From Protopterus annectens (taxonomy: Eukaryota; Chordata; Ceratodontiformes; Protopteridae): DNA of 64,000 nt. Below the pieces are notes generated by a model. That model did no database searches and was not told the DNA's origin. It saw only the letters and a list, made by a program, of their open reading frames with translations. The position numbers and the translations under genes are program-made. This document shows positions 44,650 through 56,502 of this stretch, piece by piece. The stretch spans positions 830,100,735 through 830,164,734 of the forward strand of contig NC_056750.1 in assembly GCF_019279795.1 (NCBI RefSeq), read 5' to 3'. Position 1 is the first letter of the stretch. The number at the start of each line of letters is the position of its first letter.

Positions 44650-45320
44650 TTTAACCTATGAGCAGCAGATGTCCTATATTCCTACAGTCCGCTCTAAGAG
44701 GACCATTTTTGCATCAACCATAGAGGTATCTGTACACACTTTGCAGACCTGTAAGCCCTGTGCTGTGTGCAACAGCTTTGTAAAAGTATGGAATGAGCAG
44801 CTAGAGAGGTAGGGCTCTTATTCACAGTACTGGCACATGTGTGTGTGCATTGTGTATAGCAGTGCTTGGGAGTGTGTACACTCCTGCATGACATTAGTAT
44901 GAAACCTGTCACACCCACTCCACCACCCATTGCCATACCTTACAGGGGCACGTTATGTTACTTACTATACACGCACTTTGCAAACTCACACTATGAGCTC
45001 TGTGCCACCTGTGATAACTGCATAATACTGTACTATCACTAACTAGATGGGTACGGATTTCAAACTCAACACCGGCAATTGTGATTGTGTGTGTCTGTGT
45101 CTGTGAACAGTATCCGATGTGTCTTGGATGAACACAATACCCTCTGGGTGTGTGGGCTTTACAAATCTGAGGTGTGTTCCACCCACTACACTTAGCATTG
45201 TTCACTGTACACCACCATGTCAGCCAACATACAATTACCTGTATATACCCCTCAGCCATATAAGCTACATAACACATGCAAAAACTGTTATACAGACCTG
45301 TAAATTGCTGTATCCTGGAT
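44650..45320 (+). repeat. Family T tandem array, diverged (about three units)
   Basis: Heads near 44755 (gccctgtgctgtgtgcaaca), 44998 (gctctgtgccacctgtgata) and 45258, spaced about 243 and 260 bp. The middle unit keeps actagatgggtacggattt and a GT tract. It is more diverged than the array at 38.8-40.0 kb. Confidence 0.6.
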
Positions 45321-45555
45321 ATGACACACTCAATTTGTTACCACAACGCCATACCCCTTTTAGTCTGCATGGCCACTTCCTGCTGATACACAGACACCTA
45401 GAAGACAAACAGAATACATTATGGAGACCATATTCAGTCATCGTTAATAACAATAATGCATCATGGCTGTACAGCTACACACTCTGACATGTAACCATTA
45501 AGCATGCTGGCTGTCAACAATACACAGCATTCCATTGTTAAACTGTACTAAGTTC
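45321..45555. other. No feature recognised
   Basis: Short unassigned stretch between the family T array and the end of the minus-strand Myb-like gene. Confidence 0.4.
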
Positions 45556-45699
45556 TTAGTTCACCCTGTGCATCAGAACCATATTAGCATGTCCCTGCAT
45601 CAATGGTATTGATGACAGGGATGTGGCACAGGTATCACCATATGCACAGGGTGTGGTGTAGGTTTGCCAGAGGCCTAGGCTGGGCCATTTGGTTGACAG

Positions 45700-45751
<52 letters not shown>

Positions 45752-46845
45752 GGGGTTGTATCTGAAATGGGCCATGCAGAGGTGGTGTGTGTAAGTCTGG
45801 AGGTGACCTTGCTGTGATGGTGATGTGTGTGTGCATGGATGCACACAGACATGCCATGTGGCTGCCCTACACAGGGGTGTGTTGGACAGCTGTGGACGGT
45901 ACATGGCATGGTGTACAATTCACCATCTCTGGTCATGGACATGGGAACTGGGCCTGCCAGGGGACCTACAGGCACCGCCACGCCCAAGGCCAGATGCACT
46001 ACTACTCCCCGATGGTGACTGCTGTCTGCTGGATCCACTTCCCTGTTGGGACCGACCAGGACCATGTGCCCATGGCCTGCTGCATCATGGTGTGGACAGC
46101 AACCCACCTGCAGTTGTGCTGCTGGTACTACCACTACGAGAGTGAGAAGTTGCATGGCCACGTGTACCCTCAGCTGTTTGTGCTGCTGTCCTACGCCCAT
46201 GTGGCCTATGGCCAACTCCCACTACATGCTCTATCACAGACATTCCGTGTTCAAAGATTGACATGCCATGGTTGAGGATTCTCACCATCTCACCCAACCA
46301 TCTATCCTTGACCTCAGCATAATAACGGTGGGCATCAGCAAGATCATGGAGGTTGTCATGCATAGCAGGAAGAGAAGCATTCACAGCCCTGAGAAGCTGT
46401 CTGGTGTTATGTTCACTACTTGCCTGTGCCTCCATGATGGTCTGAAACATGTGTCTGGTGGCACTTGCTGTGGCACTTGTGACAGGGGCATGTCGGGCAG
46501 CAGGCCCCCTTTGAGAACCCCTGCCTGTACGCATGTGTGGGACCTCGCCTTTTCTCTGGCTATAGCTGGTGTCTACAGACACACTTGTCATAGTCACCAC
46601 ACTTGCCTGTCCTATGCCACTACCTGCCAACTGTCCATCATTTATGGCCACTGGAGATTGGGTATGTGTGGGCATTGTGACTGTGTATGGGGATGAGGTG
46701 GACAAGAGTGGGATGCCAACCAATGGCACAGATTCAGCCCCTGACAACTCTGCCTGTGTCTCACTATAGCTATCAACATTGTCAGAGTCTGCAGAGACAC
46801 TGACATCAGTTCCCAAGCAGGAGGGACCCTAACCCCCATTTCCAC
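45556..46845 (-). pseudogene. Harbinger Myb-like protein, exon 2, copy II
   Basis: Minus strand; the acceptor ttcacctcacag lies just before 46845. The frame over 46816-46085 encodes TDVSVSADSDNVDSYSETQ, MPTHTQSPVAINDGQ, SVDTSYSQRKGEVPHMRTGR, then a helical segment (HMFQTIMEAQASSEHNTRQL, MVRILNHGMSIFEHGMSVIE) and a Ser/Arg/Thr-rich tail. The next frame (46215-45556) continues after a shift and includes a His-Thr repeat. In the family this region follows the Myb domain and is thought to mediate contact with the transposase. One frameshift near 46100-46200 and the lack of an open junction at the acceptor (TAG a few codons in) argue that it is inactive. Confidence 0.65.
45703..45749. repeat. (TG)n microsatellite in Myb-like exon, copy II
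   Basis: On the coding (minus) strand it reads as about 16 residues of alternating His and Thr in the open frame. The equivalent position of copy I holds a CA run, so the repeat predates the split of the copies. Confidence 0.95.
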
Positions 46846-47391
46846 CTGTGAGGTGAAGACAATAAATGTCAATTAATAACTCTACATTATGTTTTGCTGC
46901 CACACACACAGACATGCACACAGACATGTACAGGTGAGTTGGCACAAAGCTATTACACAGACCTCACATTACCCAAAAGGTGACATGCATGACAAACAGA
47001 GCCCTCATCATCATGCACTGCAGCCATTCTCAATCTTTGTTACTAACAATATACATCTCTGGGATGCATGAGTACTGTTAGTAGGTGATGTCCATTCCCC
47101 TAGCACTCACTGCACCCATGTACACATCATTGTTGTTCTCCTGTATATCACAGTGGCAAGTACTGTAGACCATACCTCACAACTGTACAAATCATTGAAG
47201 AATGTGTAAATGTCTGGCATATATGGTTTTGTTGTCCTTCACAACCCCTATGTGTTTGTCTGAAAAATAACTGGAATCATATGAGGATTGATGTCACTAA
47301 TTAATGACATACAATCGATTTTCATACCTCATTACCAGAAGTGAATGTATGTTCAAACAAATCCTTTTACTTCAACAACCTTCTAAGCTTA
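46846..47391 (-). other. Myb-like gene copy II, intron part left of Tc1
   Basis: Lies between the exon 2 acceptor (46846-46847) and Tc1 copy A. Together with 49005-49541 it would form one intron of about 2.7 kb, of which 1.6 kb is Tc1. No other feature recognised. Confidence 0.55.
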
Positions 47392-49004
47392 ACGTGGGTA
47401 TGATAAGTGTACACACCCCTGTTAACATGGCAGGCTCTTGTATCATGTAAAACGAGATCACAATACTGCATTCTAAAACATTATCCACCTAAATGTGACA
47501 TGTGACCTGTGCAATCCAATCATGAAACAAACAAATGTGTTAGTTGTGAAATATACTGAGTGAGATGTGTACAATACGGTGGTTGCATAAGTGTGGACAC
47601 CCTTAAACCACTGCTGTTTTGAAACACCTTTAAATAAACTACAAAAGTTACTCTGTCTGGGAAGGGGTATATCAGCATGGCACATCTTGACTTGGCATTA
47701 TTTGGATAGTCTTCCCAGCAAAGGTCCCCAACTCTATCAGCTGGCAAGGGAAGTTCATGTGCACAGATGTTGGAGGTCACACTTGGGGTGTAGTATTGGT
47801 GTTAAGTCTGGGCTTTGTCTGGCCCAATGCATACCCTTGATTGTATTCAGGTGGAGTCATTCTTAGATAGCTTTGGATGTATGGTTCAGGTCATTGTCAT
47901 GTTGGAAGCTGAAACCCCTCTCCATCCTCAGCCATCTTGCAGATGCTTGACGGCTTTGGCCCACATGTGAGTGTTATTGGAACTGCCCATAATTCCCTCT
48001 GACATGCCTACAGGCCTAGATCCACTAATGAACTGCAACCCCAAAGCAGGGCACTACCAGCAGTGAGCTTCAACATGTGGATGGTGGCCTTCAGGTGAAG
48101 TGAGGTGTTGCTTGTACACCATATGCAGATTTTAGGCATAGTGTCTGTATGTTTGACCCTTGGTCTCATTACACCATTACACATTTCAACACATGCCTTT
48201 GGGAGACTTGATGTTATGTTTTGCTACCTGTACATAGCCCTGCATGGTGTTTGGTGTGGGTAAATGCTTCTATCTACTGACACCTCCCCATAGGCCAGAC
48301 TTATGCAGAATCCAGGTGATTGTTGCCAGATGTACTACAGACATAGTACTTGCCAGAGAGTCCTGCAAGTCCCTCAGTGTTGCTGCATGTCTCCCGGTAG
48401 CCTCCCTGATTAGTTCTCAACATGTCTTGTCATCTGTTTTGGAAGGACATCTGGTACTTTTCAACAACACTGTTGTCCCATATTTAATCCACATTTTGAT
48501 GAATTTCTCCACTGTGTTCCATGGTATATGGAATGCTGTGGTAATTTTGGTGTACCCTACTCCTGACTGATACCTTTCAAATATGAGGTCCCTATGTTGC
48601 TTTGCTAGATGTGTGCAAGCCATGTCTACTTCTGGTACAGGCAACTGAGCAAATGTCATGAATACACCACTCTGACAGTGGACTGTTATTTGTTGTTACA
48701 TTGAGTCCCTGTACCTGATGGCAGGTGTGTACCCAAGCAGAGTGAATGCTGTCGATACACCACAAGCTGCTCCCACAATATGTTATTTGGAGGGTGTGCA
48801 CACATATGCATCCATTATATTGTAAGGTTTGTATACCCCATATTTGGTGGCCTAACATATTGTTTGGTTTTACAAGTTAATTGTTCATGTTATGGTCACA
48901 TTACAGGTTGGAAAAGGTGTGGAATGCAATATTGTGGTCTCTAATTGTATATATTAGAAACACTTTGCATCTTGACAGGGGTGTGTACACTGTGACATCC
49001 ACTG
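47392..49004. mobile_element. Tc1/mariner transposon, copy A (about 1.6 kb)
   Basis: The right end is ccactg followed by TA at 49005-49006; the left end is cgtgggtatgataagtgtac followed by acacccctg. The inverted ends match copy B (cagtggatat...gtgtacacacccctg). TA flanks are the Tc1/mariner target. The transposase lies on the minus strand. It sits in the intron of Myb-like copy II. Confidence 0.88.
47520..48680 (-). pseudogene. Tc1-like transposase, copy A, broken
   Basis: Minus strand. 48659-48417 encodes the paired-type helix-turn-helix (LAKQHRDLIFERYQSGVGYT, IPWNTVEKFIKMWIKYGTTV). Then come REATGRHAATLRDLQDSLAS and ITWILHKSGLWG (second HTH). WCNETKGQ follows, where the family has WSDETK: the first catalytic Asp reads Asn. 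The middle is broken by stops. 47780-47520 gives LCWEDYPNNAKSRC and an LI-Y segment from the C-terminus. The enzyme cannot be active. Confidence 0.8.
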
Positions 49005-49541
49005 TATAGGATTAATGTTTCATACATGTCCCTACCATAGCCCATTTGTCCTCCCAGTTTGTTGTTAGTCTGTGTCCAGATGTCTTGCACTGACAGGTTG
49101 TGAGGTATGCTGCAGGAATCTTACATTATCCCTCAGATAGGCCCCTGTGGTGACCACTGTGATCCACTGCAGTTAACACCACCACAAGTGGAACATAGAC
49201 ATCAAGCAATATGGATAGGTGTGTATTGGCAAAGCACAACAAAACGATTACATACTCACCAGCTACAGGCTGCTGTCCCAGTAGACCAGAGGGAGCTAAA
49301 TAGGTCTGGGAGAGAGGTACTATCAACATGTGGCCTTGGTACAGGGGGGGGAAACAGCATTTCTGCACATTAACAATACAGCCCCCAATAGTACAAAATA
49401 TGCTGCCCATCACCATAGATGACTTATGTGCATTACCAAACTCTGTCCACAACTACTATCTTATCTGACATATGCATGAAGATACTCTACCAATACAAGT
49501 TATGCATGCTAAAGTACTCTAGTAATGTGCAATAGGGCCTT
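49005..49541 (-). other. Myb-like gene copy II, intron part right of Tc1
   Basis: Colinear with 40419-41006 of copy III (shared cagataggcccctgtggtga, tactcaccagct, cagaccagaggg, ggccttggtacagg). It is intron by position between the donor at 49542-49543 and Tc1. Confidence 0.6.
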
Positions 49542-49543
49542 AC

Positions 49544-49980
49544 CTGCATGCTCCATTGTGTTGAGGGCACCCACATCTACCATGCCGGATTCATGGAGAT
49601 CTTATGTTCTTGCTGTGGGTGCCCCACGGTTGGCAAGGAGCTGTTCTTGTGCTGTCAGTGGGGCCCTGCATGAGTTGGCCCCCAACTATGGCTGTTGCTT
49701 CCCTGGCTATGGCAGCAGCCCTTCACTGGGCATTATGTTGGAAGTTGGTATCACGACGCTGGATTTGCTCATATGTTCTTGCGTGCAGACCAACATCATT
49801 TACCCTGTGGACTAGGTCATTCCACAGGGCAATCCTCTCTAGATAATGTTCCTGACTATGGCCAAACATTATATTGTAGTGTTGTATTATAAACTCAACA
49901 CTCTCAGAGGTTTCTGCTCTGCTGTAGGGTGAATTTCTCACATGATGCATCCTGCCTGGAAGGCATAAACAGTGAAACAC
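49544..49980 (-). pseudogene. Harbinger Myb/SANT-like protein, exon 1, copy II
   Basis: Minus strand. 49980-49723 encodes a Myb/SANT-like domain: VRNSPYSRAETSESVEFIIQ, RIALWNDLVHRVNDVGLHAR and TYEQIQRRDTNFQ. It aligns with copy I (EQAALWAYLVHNMNAIGQQS, RTYEQI). After a frame change it continues with AAAIAREATA and ELLANRGAPTARTYD-like residues to a strong donor (gcag then gtaagg at 49544/49543). Myb/SANT proteins of Harbinger elements bind the transposon ends. The frame change makes this copy doubtful as a functional exon. Confidence 0.65.
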
Positions 49981-50159
49981 ATCATAGCACCTTATACAGT
50001 TGTCAACAGTATGGGCAGAAATTGCACATCAACAGTGGGTATTTCATGCCAGTACTCACAACTACACCATACCCCTGTAATCTATCAGCACAATATTAGC
50101 TTGCATTGCACTCCTGGCCCTGATGTGTCATATTTCCCCCAATGATGGACAGTTTATTG
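49981..50159. other. 5' flank of Myb-like copy II
   Basis: Unassigned DNA between exon 1 and a CR1 fragment. No promoter element can be called with confidence. Confidence 0.35.
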
Positions 50160-50835
50160 CATAAACCTCTATTCACCAGTACTTTCTGTGTAGATGGATG
50201 ACAGTGGCCATCTTCCATGTGGATGGGGTGTGGATGTTGCAGAGGCTGTGTTTGAATATGGTGTGTGATGGAATAATGAGCACTTGCCTGAGTTCATGCA
50301 GGATGCAGACAGGGATGTTATCAGGTCCCATAGAGACTTGCTGCTGTTGCCTTTCAGTAGACAATATGTACCTGCTCACCATGGATTAGGGGAGGGGTAC
50401 AATTGATGTGCATATCTCCCTATAGGGATGAGGGGACAGGGGGGTGATGTTCACACCTAACCTGTCTGATCCAGGTTGCCTATAGCAATGGCATGTGTGT
50501 ATGAGGTGTGATTTAACACCAGTACATGGTGAACTGTGTTGTTGCCTCTGGGATTGACAACATATGTGGAGACACCCTTGTGATTGGCCTTGACAGTGTG
50601 GATATGTACAATTTGTACTCATAGTTAGCCTTACAGGGAGTCACCTGTGACTTTACATGCTTGTTCAGATAGAGGTCGACATGCTTCTAAGTTGTTGTCT
50701 GCATCTATGTGGTCCTGTACAGCAATATAGGAACCTATTATGTGGTTTGTGTATTAATGCTGTCGACCAAAGGGGATTAGTCTATCTTGGTGGAGGTGGC
50801 TTTTACAGGTCAGGTATTGCTGAGTCCATATAGTT
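50160..50835 (-). mobile_element. CR1 fragment (-), linker and start of RT
   Basis: 50382-50173 gives VSMGPDNIPVCILHELRQVL and WKMATVIHLHRK, matching ASMGPDGVPGCVLHELQEEL and WCTATVVSLHKG of copy A. The minus strand further up gives KANHKGVSTYVVNPRGN (copy A: KDNHKTFFSYVRNLGGN). It ends at the left end of Tc1 copy B. Confidence 0.75.
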
Positions 50836-50836
50836 A

Positions 50837-52426
50837 CAGTGGATATAGAAGTGTACACACCCCTGTTACAATGCCTGGTCTTTGCACTAATGTAACTTGA
50901 CCCCATAATAACTCATTTCAACACAATTCCAACCTTTAATGTGACCTATAGCCTGTAAAGTGCCATTGAAAACATAATAATCTGTTGTGGGAAAACATAT
51001 GCAAATTGAAATCAGGACAATAAGCCTGTTGCATGTATGTGCACACCCTTAAACAGATACCTTGTGGAAGCACCTGTTGAGATGATGCAGCATTCAATCG
51101 TCTTAGGTCGGAGTCTGTCTTTACTTGGTAATAGTTGTCCAGTCTTCCTTGCAACAGTACTACAAATATGTCAATTACTGAGGGCATATCTTGTGCACAG
51201 CCCTATTCAGGGCAACCAACAGAGTTTCTATTGGATGTAGGTCTGGCTGGCATATTCCCAAACTGTAATTTCCATCTGGTGAAGCCATTCCTTTGTCGAT
51301 TTGGATGTATGCTTGGGGTCATAGTCATGTTGATAGACAAAATCCCTCTTCATCTTCACCTTTCTAGCAGATGACTGAAGGTTTGGGGACAAAACTGGTT
51401 GGTATTTGCAGGTGTTCATAATTCCCTCCATCTTGAGTAGAGGTCCATTTCTAGCTTTTGAAAAGCAACCCCACAGCATGATACTACCACCACCATTCTT
51501 CACCAGGGGGATAGTGTGATTTTGGTGATGCAAAGTGATGTGCTGGGCCAAACATACTTCTTGGAATTGTGGGCCAAAGGTTCAACTTTTGTGTCCTCAG
51601 ACCATGACACATTGTCCATCATGCTTTTTGGAGACTTGGTCTACTGTTTGGCAATGTTTGTCCAGCCCTGGATGATTTTCTGTGTAGGAAAAGGCTTCTA
51701 TCTAGCAACCCTACCCTACAGGGCAGACATATGGGGAATACAGAAGATTGTTGTCAGATGTGCTGCACACCCAGCACTTGCCAGGCATTATTGCAGCTTG
51801 TTCAGTGTTGCTGTCAGTCCCCTGTCAGCCTCCAGGGCCAGTTGTCATCTTGTCATGTCATCCATTTTGGATGGATGTCCAGGTGTTTGCAGTGTCACTG
51901 TTGTCACATATCTTCCACACTGTCTGATGACTGTCTGCACTGTATTCCATGGTATATACAATGTTGGGGACACTTCTTCTACTCTTCTCCTGATTGACAC
52001 CTGTCAACAATGAGATCCCTTTGATGCTTTGTAAGCTCTCTGCCAAACATGTCTTTTGCTGTAGCAGGCAACTGGGTAAATGTCAAATATATCCTACTAG
52101 GACAGTTTAACATTATTTGGGGTTAATCAGAGTCTTGTTAATTGATGGCATATGTGTAAGCAAAAAGAGAATGCCGTAATTACTGCAAGAGGTGCATCAT
52201 CCAAGAAGTGGTTTATGTGTGTGCACATGTATGCAACCAGTTTATAGTACATTTCTTATGTTTTATATTTTCTCCCCTAACAGATTTGTTTGTCAATAGA
52301 ATTGTACAGGTTATGGGTCACATTCGAGGTGGGAAACAATTTGACAAGATTTTCTGTGGTCTCACTTTTGTATAGTACACAAACCTAACATTTTAATAGC
52401 GCTGTGTACACCCTTGATATCCACTG
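50837..52426. mobile_element. Tc1/mariner transposon, copy B (1590 bp)
   Basis: Left end cagtggatatagaagtgtac (50837), right end complementary (gtgtacacccttgatatcca, ctg at 52426). TA flanks both ends (50835-50836 and 52427-52428), as expected for Tc1/mariner. The transposase lies on the minus strand. Length is normal for the family. Confidence 0.93.
51000..52090 (-). pseudogene. Tc1-like transposase, copy B, broken
   Basis: Minus strand. The first frame (52046 down) holds decayed HTH helices. A segment near 51600 reads SEDTKVEPLAHNS, where the family has SDETKVELFGHN: the Asp-Glu order is inverted. 51551-51228 gives LVKNGGGSIMLWGCFSKARN (the GGGSIMLWGC block) and HDYDPKHTSKSTKEWL, with the second catalytic Asp (D-x-DPKHT) present. 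Near 51240 ARPTSNRNSVG replaces SPDLNPIEN, so the third Asp is lost. It is inactive. Confidence 0.85.
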
Positions 52427-52737
52427 TATGTAGGTGTTCAGATAGCTGATTGTGGTAGGCAGGGACAGAGGGTCATAACACAATTGCACACTTCTCCGAT
52501 TACAACCTGATAATCATGCATATTCTACTACCCATATCATTGCCTTGGCAATGCAACAACGAGTACCTGTAAACATTTATGTTTTTTGTATGCACTGAAA
52601 GTGATATTACACACAAGTAGAACATGCACAACATATTTACATACATAGATAACGAAGTTGATTGTACAGTAGACTTTGCTATGACAGTGCTAACCTGGAT
52701 GATGTCCCACATTTATATCTAGGCTATTATATTACAG

Positions 52738-54790
52738 TGTCATTGTTAACAGACTTGACAATGATTTGCCTAACAACACCAGTCTATATGTAAGTGACTA
52801 CAGATATCAAGAACACATGCTAAGACTGTACAGTTGAATGGTATAAACTCACTAGATCACATGTTCTCAACACACACTTCTACAACAGTACTTTACTCTG
52901 CACATGATCTGTATAGTTCTGTTATATTTACAAGAGAAAATGTGTATTATAGTTATATGCACAGGTAACATATGGATATTTACAACATTCCAGCAGCTAG
53001 CCTAGCAGTGGCACAGTCAGTGGTGTTTAACAGACACTCCAGTAGTAATCAAATGTCAGCTGTCCTTTCCTGGGGTGAGTCAGGGGTCTGAGCTGTGATC
53101 TATGTCACTACAGACACAACCACATGCTATGGCCATCGGTGCTGTTCAGCAGTACATCAGTAGAGCAAGTCTTGTTGAGAAACATATTCTTTCAACCCCC
53201 TATTTTCCATTATTAGAGACCACCTACTGCACTCAATTACATGTTTACTTGTTTCACATACCTTTTTTCTGGATTTTTCAGAGATATATCTTTTTTATTT
53301 CTTCAAACTAGATCAGCTATGAAGTAATTAACTGTCTATGACAGAGGTGTTTTGAATAGATTGCAGCTTGTCTTTTGTAGGTAATGCTCATGACCATGTG
53401 ATGGCCTCTGCACCAATTGGTGTCCCTTAGTTGCTAATTGCATGCAGAGCAGCTGTGTAGTTATTCCAATAGTAAATTTCATGGCAATACACTCCTATAA
53501 CTGAGTACTCCATGTGAGCATTGGCCCTTTCCCTTACCTGTGAGGAAGATATCCTGGAGGTGTGTGAGTTAATACCTCTTACAACAAGACTTGTGAAGAC
53601 AAGCCAACTAAATGATGGAGAAGGTTCAAGACATAGGGGCAGAATGTGAATATTGCTGTTATATGTTTTGAATACAGCTAGTTTAACAGGGTTTGTCTGT
53701 ACATGCTACTTCTGCATGGGTATCATTCTGACAAAGGTCTGTGTCTACATAGCTCTCAACTGTAGGGCTATCCACATAATGGCCAGATGTTTGCCTGTTA
53801 TGTTTGGTCTGTTCCCCAGACAGGTGTTGTCCTTGGCATATCAGTAGCATACTGTGGCGATTGCCATCCGTAAATGCTATCATCCATTTGTGTTTCTGAC
53901 TTTATATCCCTCAAAAATATATATGTTACAACAAACCCTGTAACACCAGCAACATTCTCAGTGTATAACAGCAATATTTCAAGTATGGCCATGTGTTTGG
54001 GCATCTCTCCCTAAATTATGTCAGGCTTTGTCCAGATGTCATACAGTAGGAGTTTGATAGGTATATGGTCTATCATTATTTAGTGCTGTCATTCCTGCTG
54101 AGGAGAAAGGCTGAAAACCATGTGGAAGTCTGTACATTTAAGAGGTCAGTGTAAAGAGAATGCTCTTAGATGCCCTTGTAACATATTTTATATGGGGAGA
54201 GTAATAAGTGTTTTAAATCTAGGCTGTTAGAAAATGTGAGACAGATTACTGATATGAAAGAAAACAGTTCTATAGCTTTACATTTGAATAAATTTCACCA
54301 TGGGGACAGTAGTGGGTTAGAAGGTACTGTTTTGGAAATAGTTTGTTTCTCGGTTTGATGAAACATTCATAAAAGAACAATTGTTATGTACAGAATCAAT
54401 TTATATTTTTAAATGTTATACTTTATCCCTTAGGGGGTTAAATGAGGAGTGTAATTGGAGGCTGTGTATTTAAATGTAATTAAGTGTTAATTGCTTCTTG
54501 TATGTAAGTCAAGTATTTCTTGCAATGTTACTCATTGAAGGCTTTGGCCAAGACATCAGAGTATAAAAAACTTGTGTGAATTACTAGCTGGTTGTATTCC
54601 TCTTTACTATCTTCAGTTAATGTAGTAGTTTTGCTAAGAAGTCGTGTGTCTGGCCATTGTGTATGACCTATCAGGATTTTGTAGCAGTGTACTGTTCATT
54701 TATTATTTGGACTGTAGGGGGGGGGTCAGAATTGAGTGTAATTGGTCCTTTTGTATCCAGCTGTGCATGCTGCCCCGGTTATAGGTGCTC
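52738..54790 (+). repeat. Repeat R1, copy 2 (about 2 kb)
   Basis: The longest R1 copy. 52738-53720 matches 43540-44560; 53770-54080 matches 57370-57690 (tctgttccccagacag, gttacaacaaac, aaattatgtcaggctttgtc). 54640-54790 matches 57800-57975 (ctggccattgt, tgtgcatgctgc). No coding domain. Confidence 0.7.
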
Positions 54791-54834
54791 TGTCTGCTGA
54801 ATTATGTTTTTATGGGCATTTTGAGACATGTTGG

Positions 54835-55021
<187 letters not shown>

Positions 55022-55071
55022 ACCTCGGTATTCATTGGTAATATATACACATATATGTATCTCCATACATA

Positions 55072-55096
55072 CATATCTATCTATCTATCTATCTAG
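55072..55096. repeat. (ATCT)n microsatellite
   Basis: Six tandem ATCT units near the previous microsatellite. Confidence 0.95.
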
Positions 55097-56139
55097 CTTT
55101 ATATGTATATGTTTTGCTTCATATATATATTTGTAGATGCCAATCCTTCTTGATTGCACAGTGTCTCTTCCCTATTGTAAACTGGCTGCAATGCATGGTA
55201 TGTTTGAAAAAACATACAAAAGACATACAGCTCAGATGGCTTAGTGGTACATTGCTGTTGCTATAGTGTATAGGGCCCTGGGTTCAAGACCTGTGAGGGC
55301 TGTTTATTTGGTTGCTAGACAAAACAAGGGCTGTTGGATACAGAGTGATTAAGGCAGTTTTGAGTGGGTTTGCGCAGGGTTGTGTGACAGTAAGCGGTGC
55401 TAATGTATGGATAAAAGAATAGGCACTTACACTGTTTAGGCTTCATTTAGCGATGCTTCCCAGTGCACAAATCTGCTTAGAGTTCACATTTAAGCAATGC
55501 TTAAACCTGCTAAGCATATCTCAGCCCTGATAACCATTGCTCACATTCTAGTCTGATAAAATAGCAGAGTAATGACATCATTTAATAAGTGTATTTAATT
55601 TCCTGTACATAACATGCTTCTATGTGCTGTCATTACAGTATCTAGGGGGGTGAATATACTGTATGAAACACTTGGGTATATATGGGTAGTATCACAATTT
55701 CTTTTTTTGATTTTTTTTATACATGGGTAGTATCCCATGTTATATGCACTCACACTTGGATGTTTCATCAGCTGCAGAGCACTGGTTGACAAAAATGATT
55801 TAACACATATTGTATTATTAAATTAGTACTTTTAACACTGCTTTTCCATGTAAAATTAGATTGCCTGTTGTAGTACTCAAACCATGCACCCCTGCATGCA
55901 AAGCTGGGACTCTGAGTACTACATTATCTTGTTCTTGGTGTTTCAGCTGTATGTTTTATGTATCTCCTAGTGGATATTATTATGATATTATTATATTAAC
56001 TGTAGACTACTATGTTTTTTGACCATGTCATTGAGGTCTGCTGTCATGTAGTAATAGCATACATTTCAGTTTCAGATGTCTACCCTTCAAAACATTCATC
56101 CTAATGCATAACCTGTTCCCTATCTACTTTTTGTCTGTC
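55097..56139. other. No gene; one tRNA-like segment
   Basis: Contains the tRNA-like segment at 55224-55310 and a possible second one near 55865-55925 (minus strand). Otherwise no feature is recognised. Confidence 0.4.
55224..55310 (+). repeat. tRNA-derived sequence, probably a SINE head
   Basis: An A-box-like gatggcttagtggtac and a perfect-looking B box (gggttcaagacc) are separated by about 35 bp, as in a tRNA gene. I could not form a full cloverleaf acceptor stem by eye, so I do not call a functional tRNA. The segment near 17550-17640 is similar. Confidence 0.5.
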
Positions 56140-56199
56140 CACTGTGCAGATGTGCAGATGTCAGGTATTGGTGTGCATACAACTATGTAGGTGCTCACA

Positions 56200-56500
56200 T
56201 TATATTGTGCTGTTGGCCTGGACACTGCTGCTAGTTACAACATATGGGACATTCTTTCATGTGGGCCTTGCTCCTTTTCCTTGCCTGTGTGAGGGACATT
56301 ACAGAGGTGGTGGACTACACATTCACAGACAGTAGGTTGGAATACTTCACAGGACAGGACATTTGGAGACAGCTCAACAACATGTGGGACATATCCCCAG
56401 AATAGTGAACAGATTCTATGTCATAAGTGCTTTTATACACATGGTGGGTTGATAGATTGACAGGGTTCATGTGGACATGCATTTAGTGAGTGACTTCACA
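56200..56500 (+). repeat. Repeat R1, copy 3, left part
   Basis: Matches 53490-53720 (ccatgtgagcattgg-type start, ttgcctgtgtgaggga, acaacatg-gga, acagggttcatgtggacatg). It is split from its right part by a CR1 insertion. Confidence 0.6.
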
Positions 56501-56502
56501 TC

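Noticed and set aside
52738..54790. Repeat R1 as a long terminal repeat
   Set aside because: Copies do not start TG or end CA, do not flank a gag-pol region, and have no primer-binding site next to them.
55224..55310. Possible functional tRNA gene
   Set aside because: A and B boxes are present, but no acceptor or anticodon stem could be closed by eye. A SINE head is more likely.
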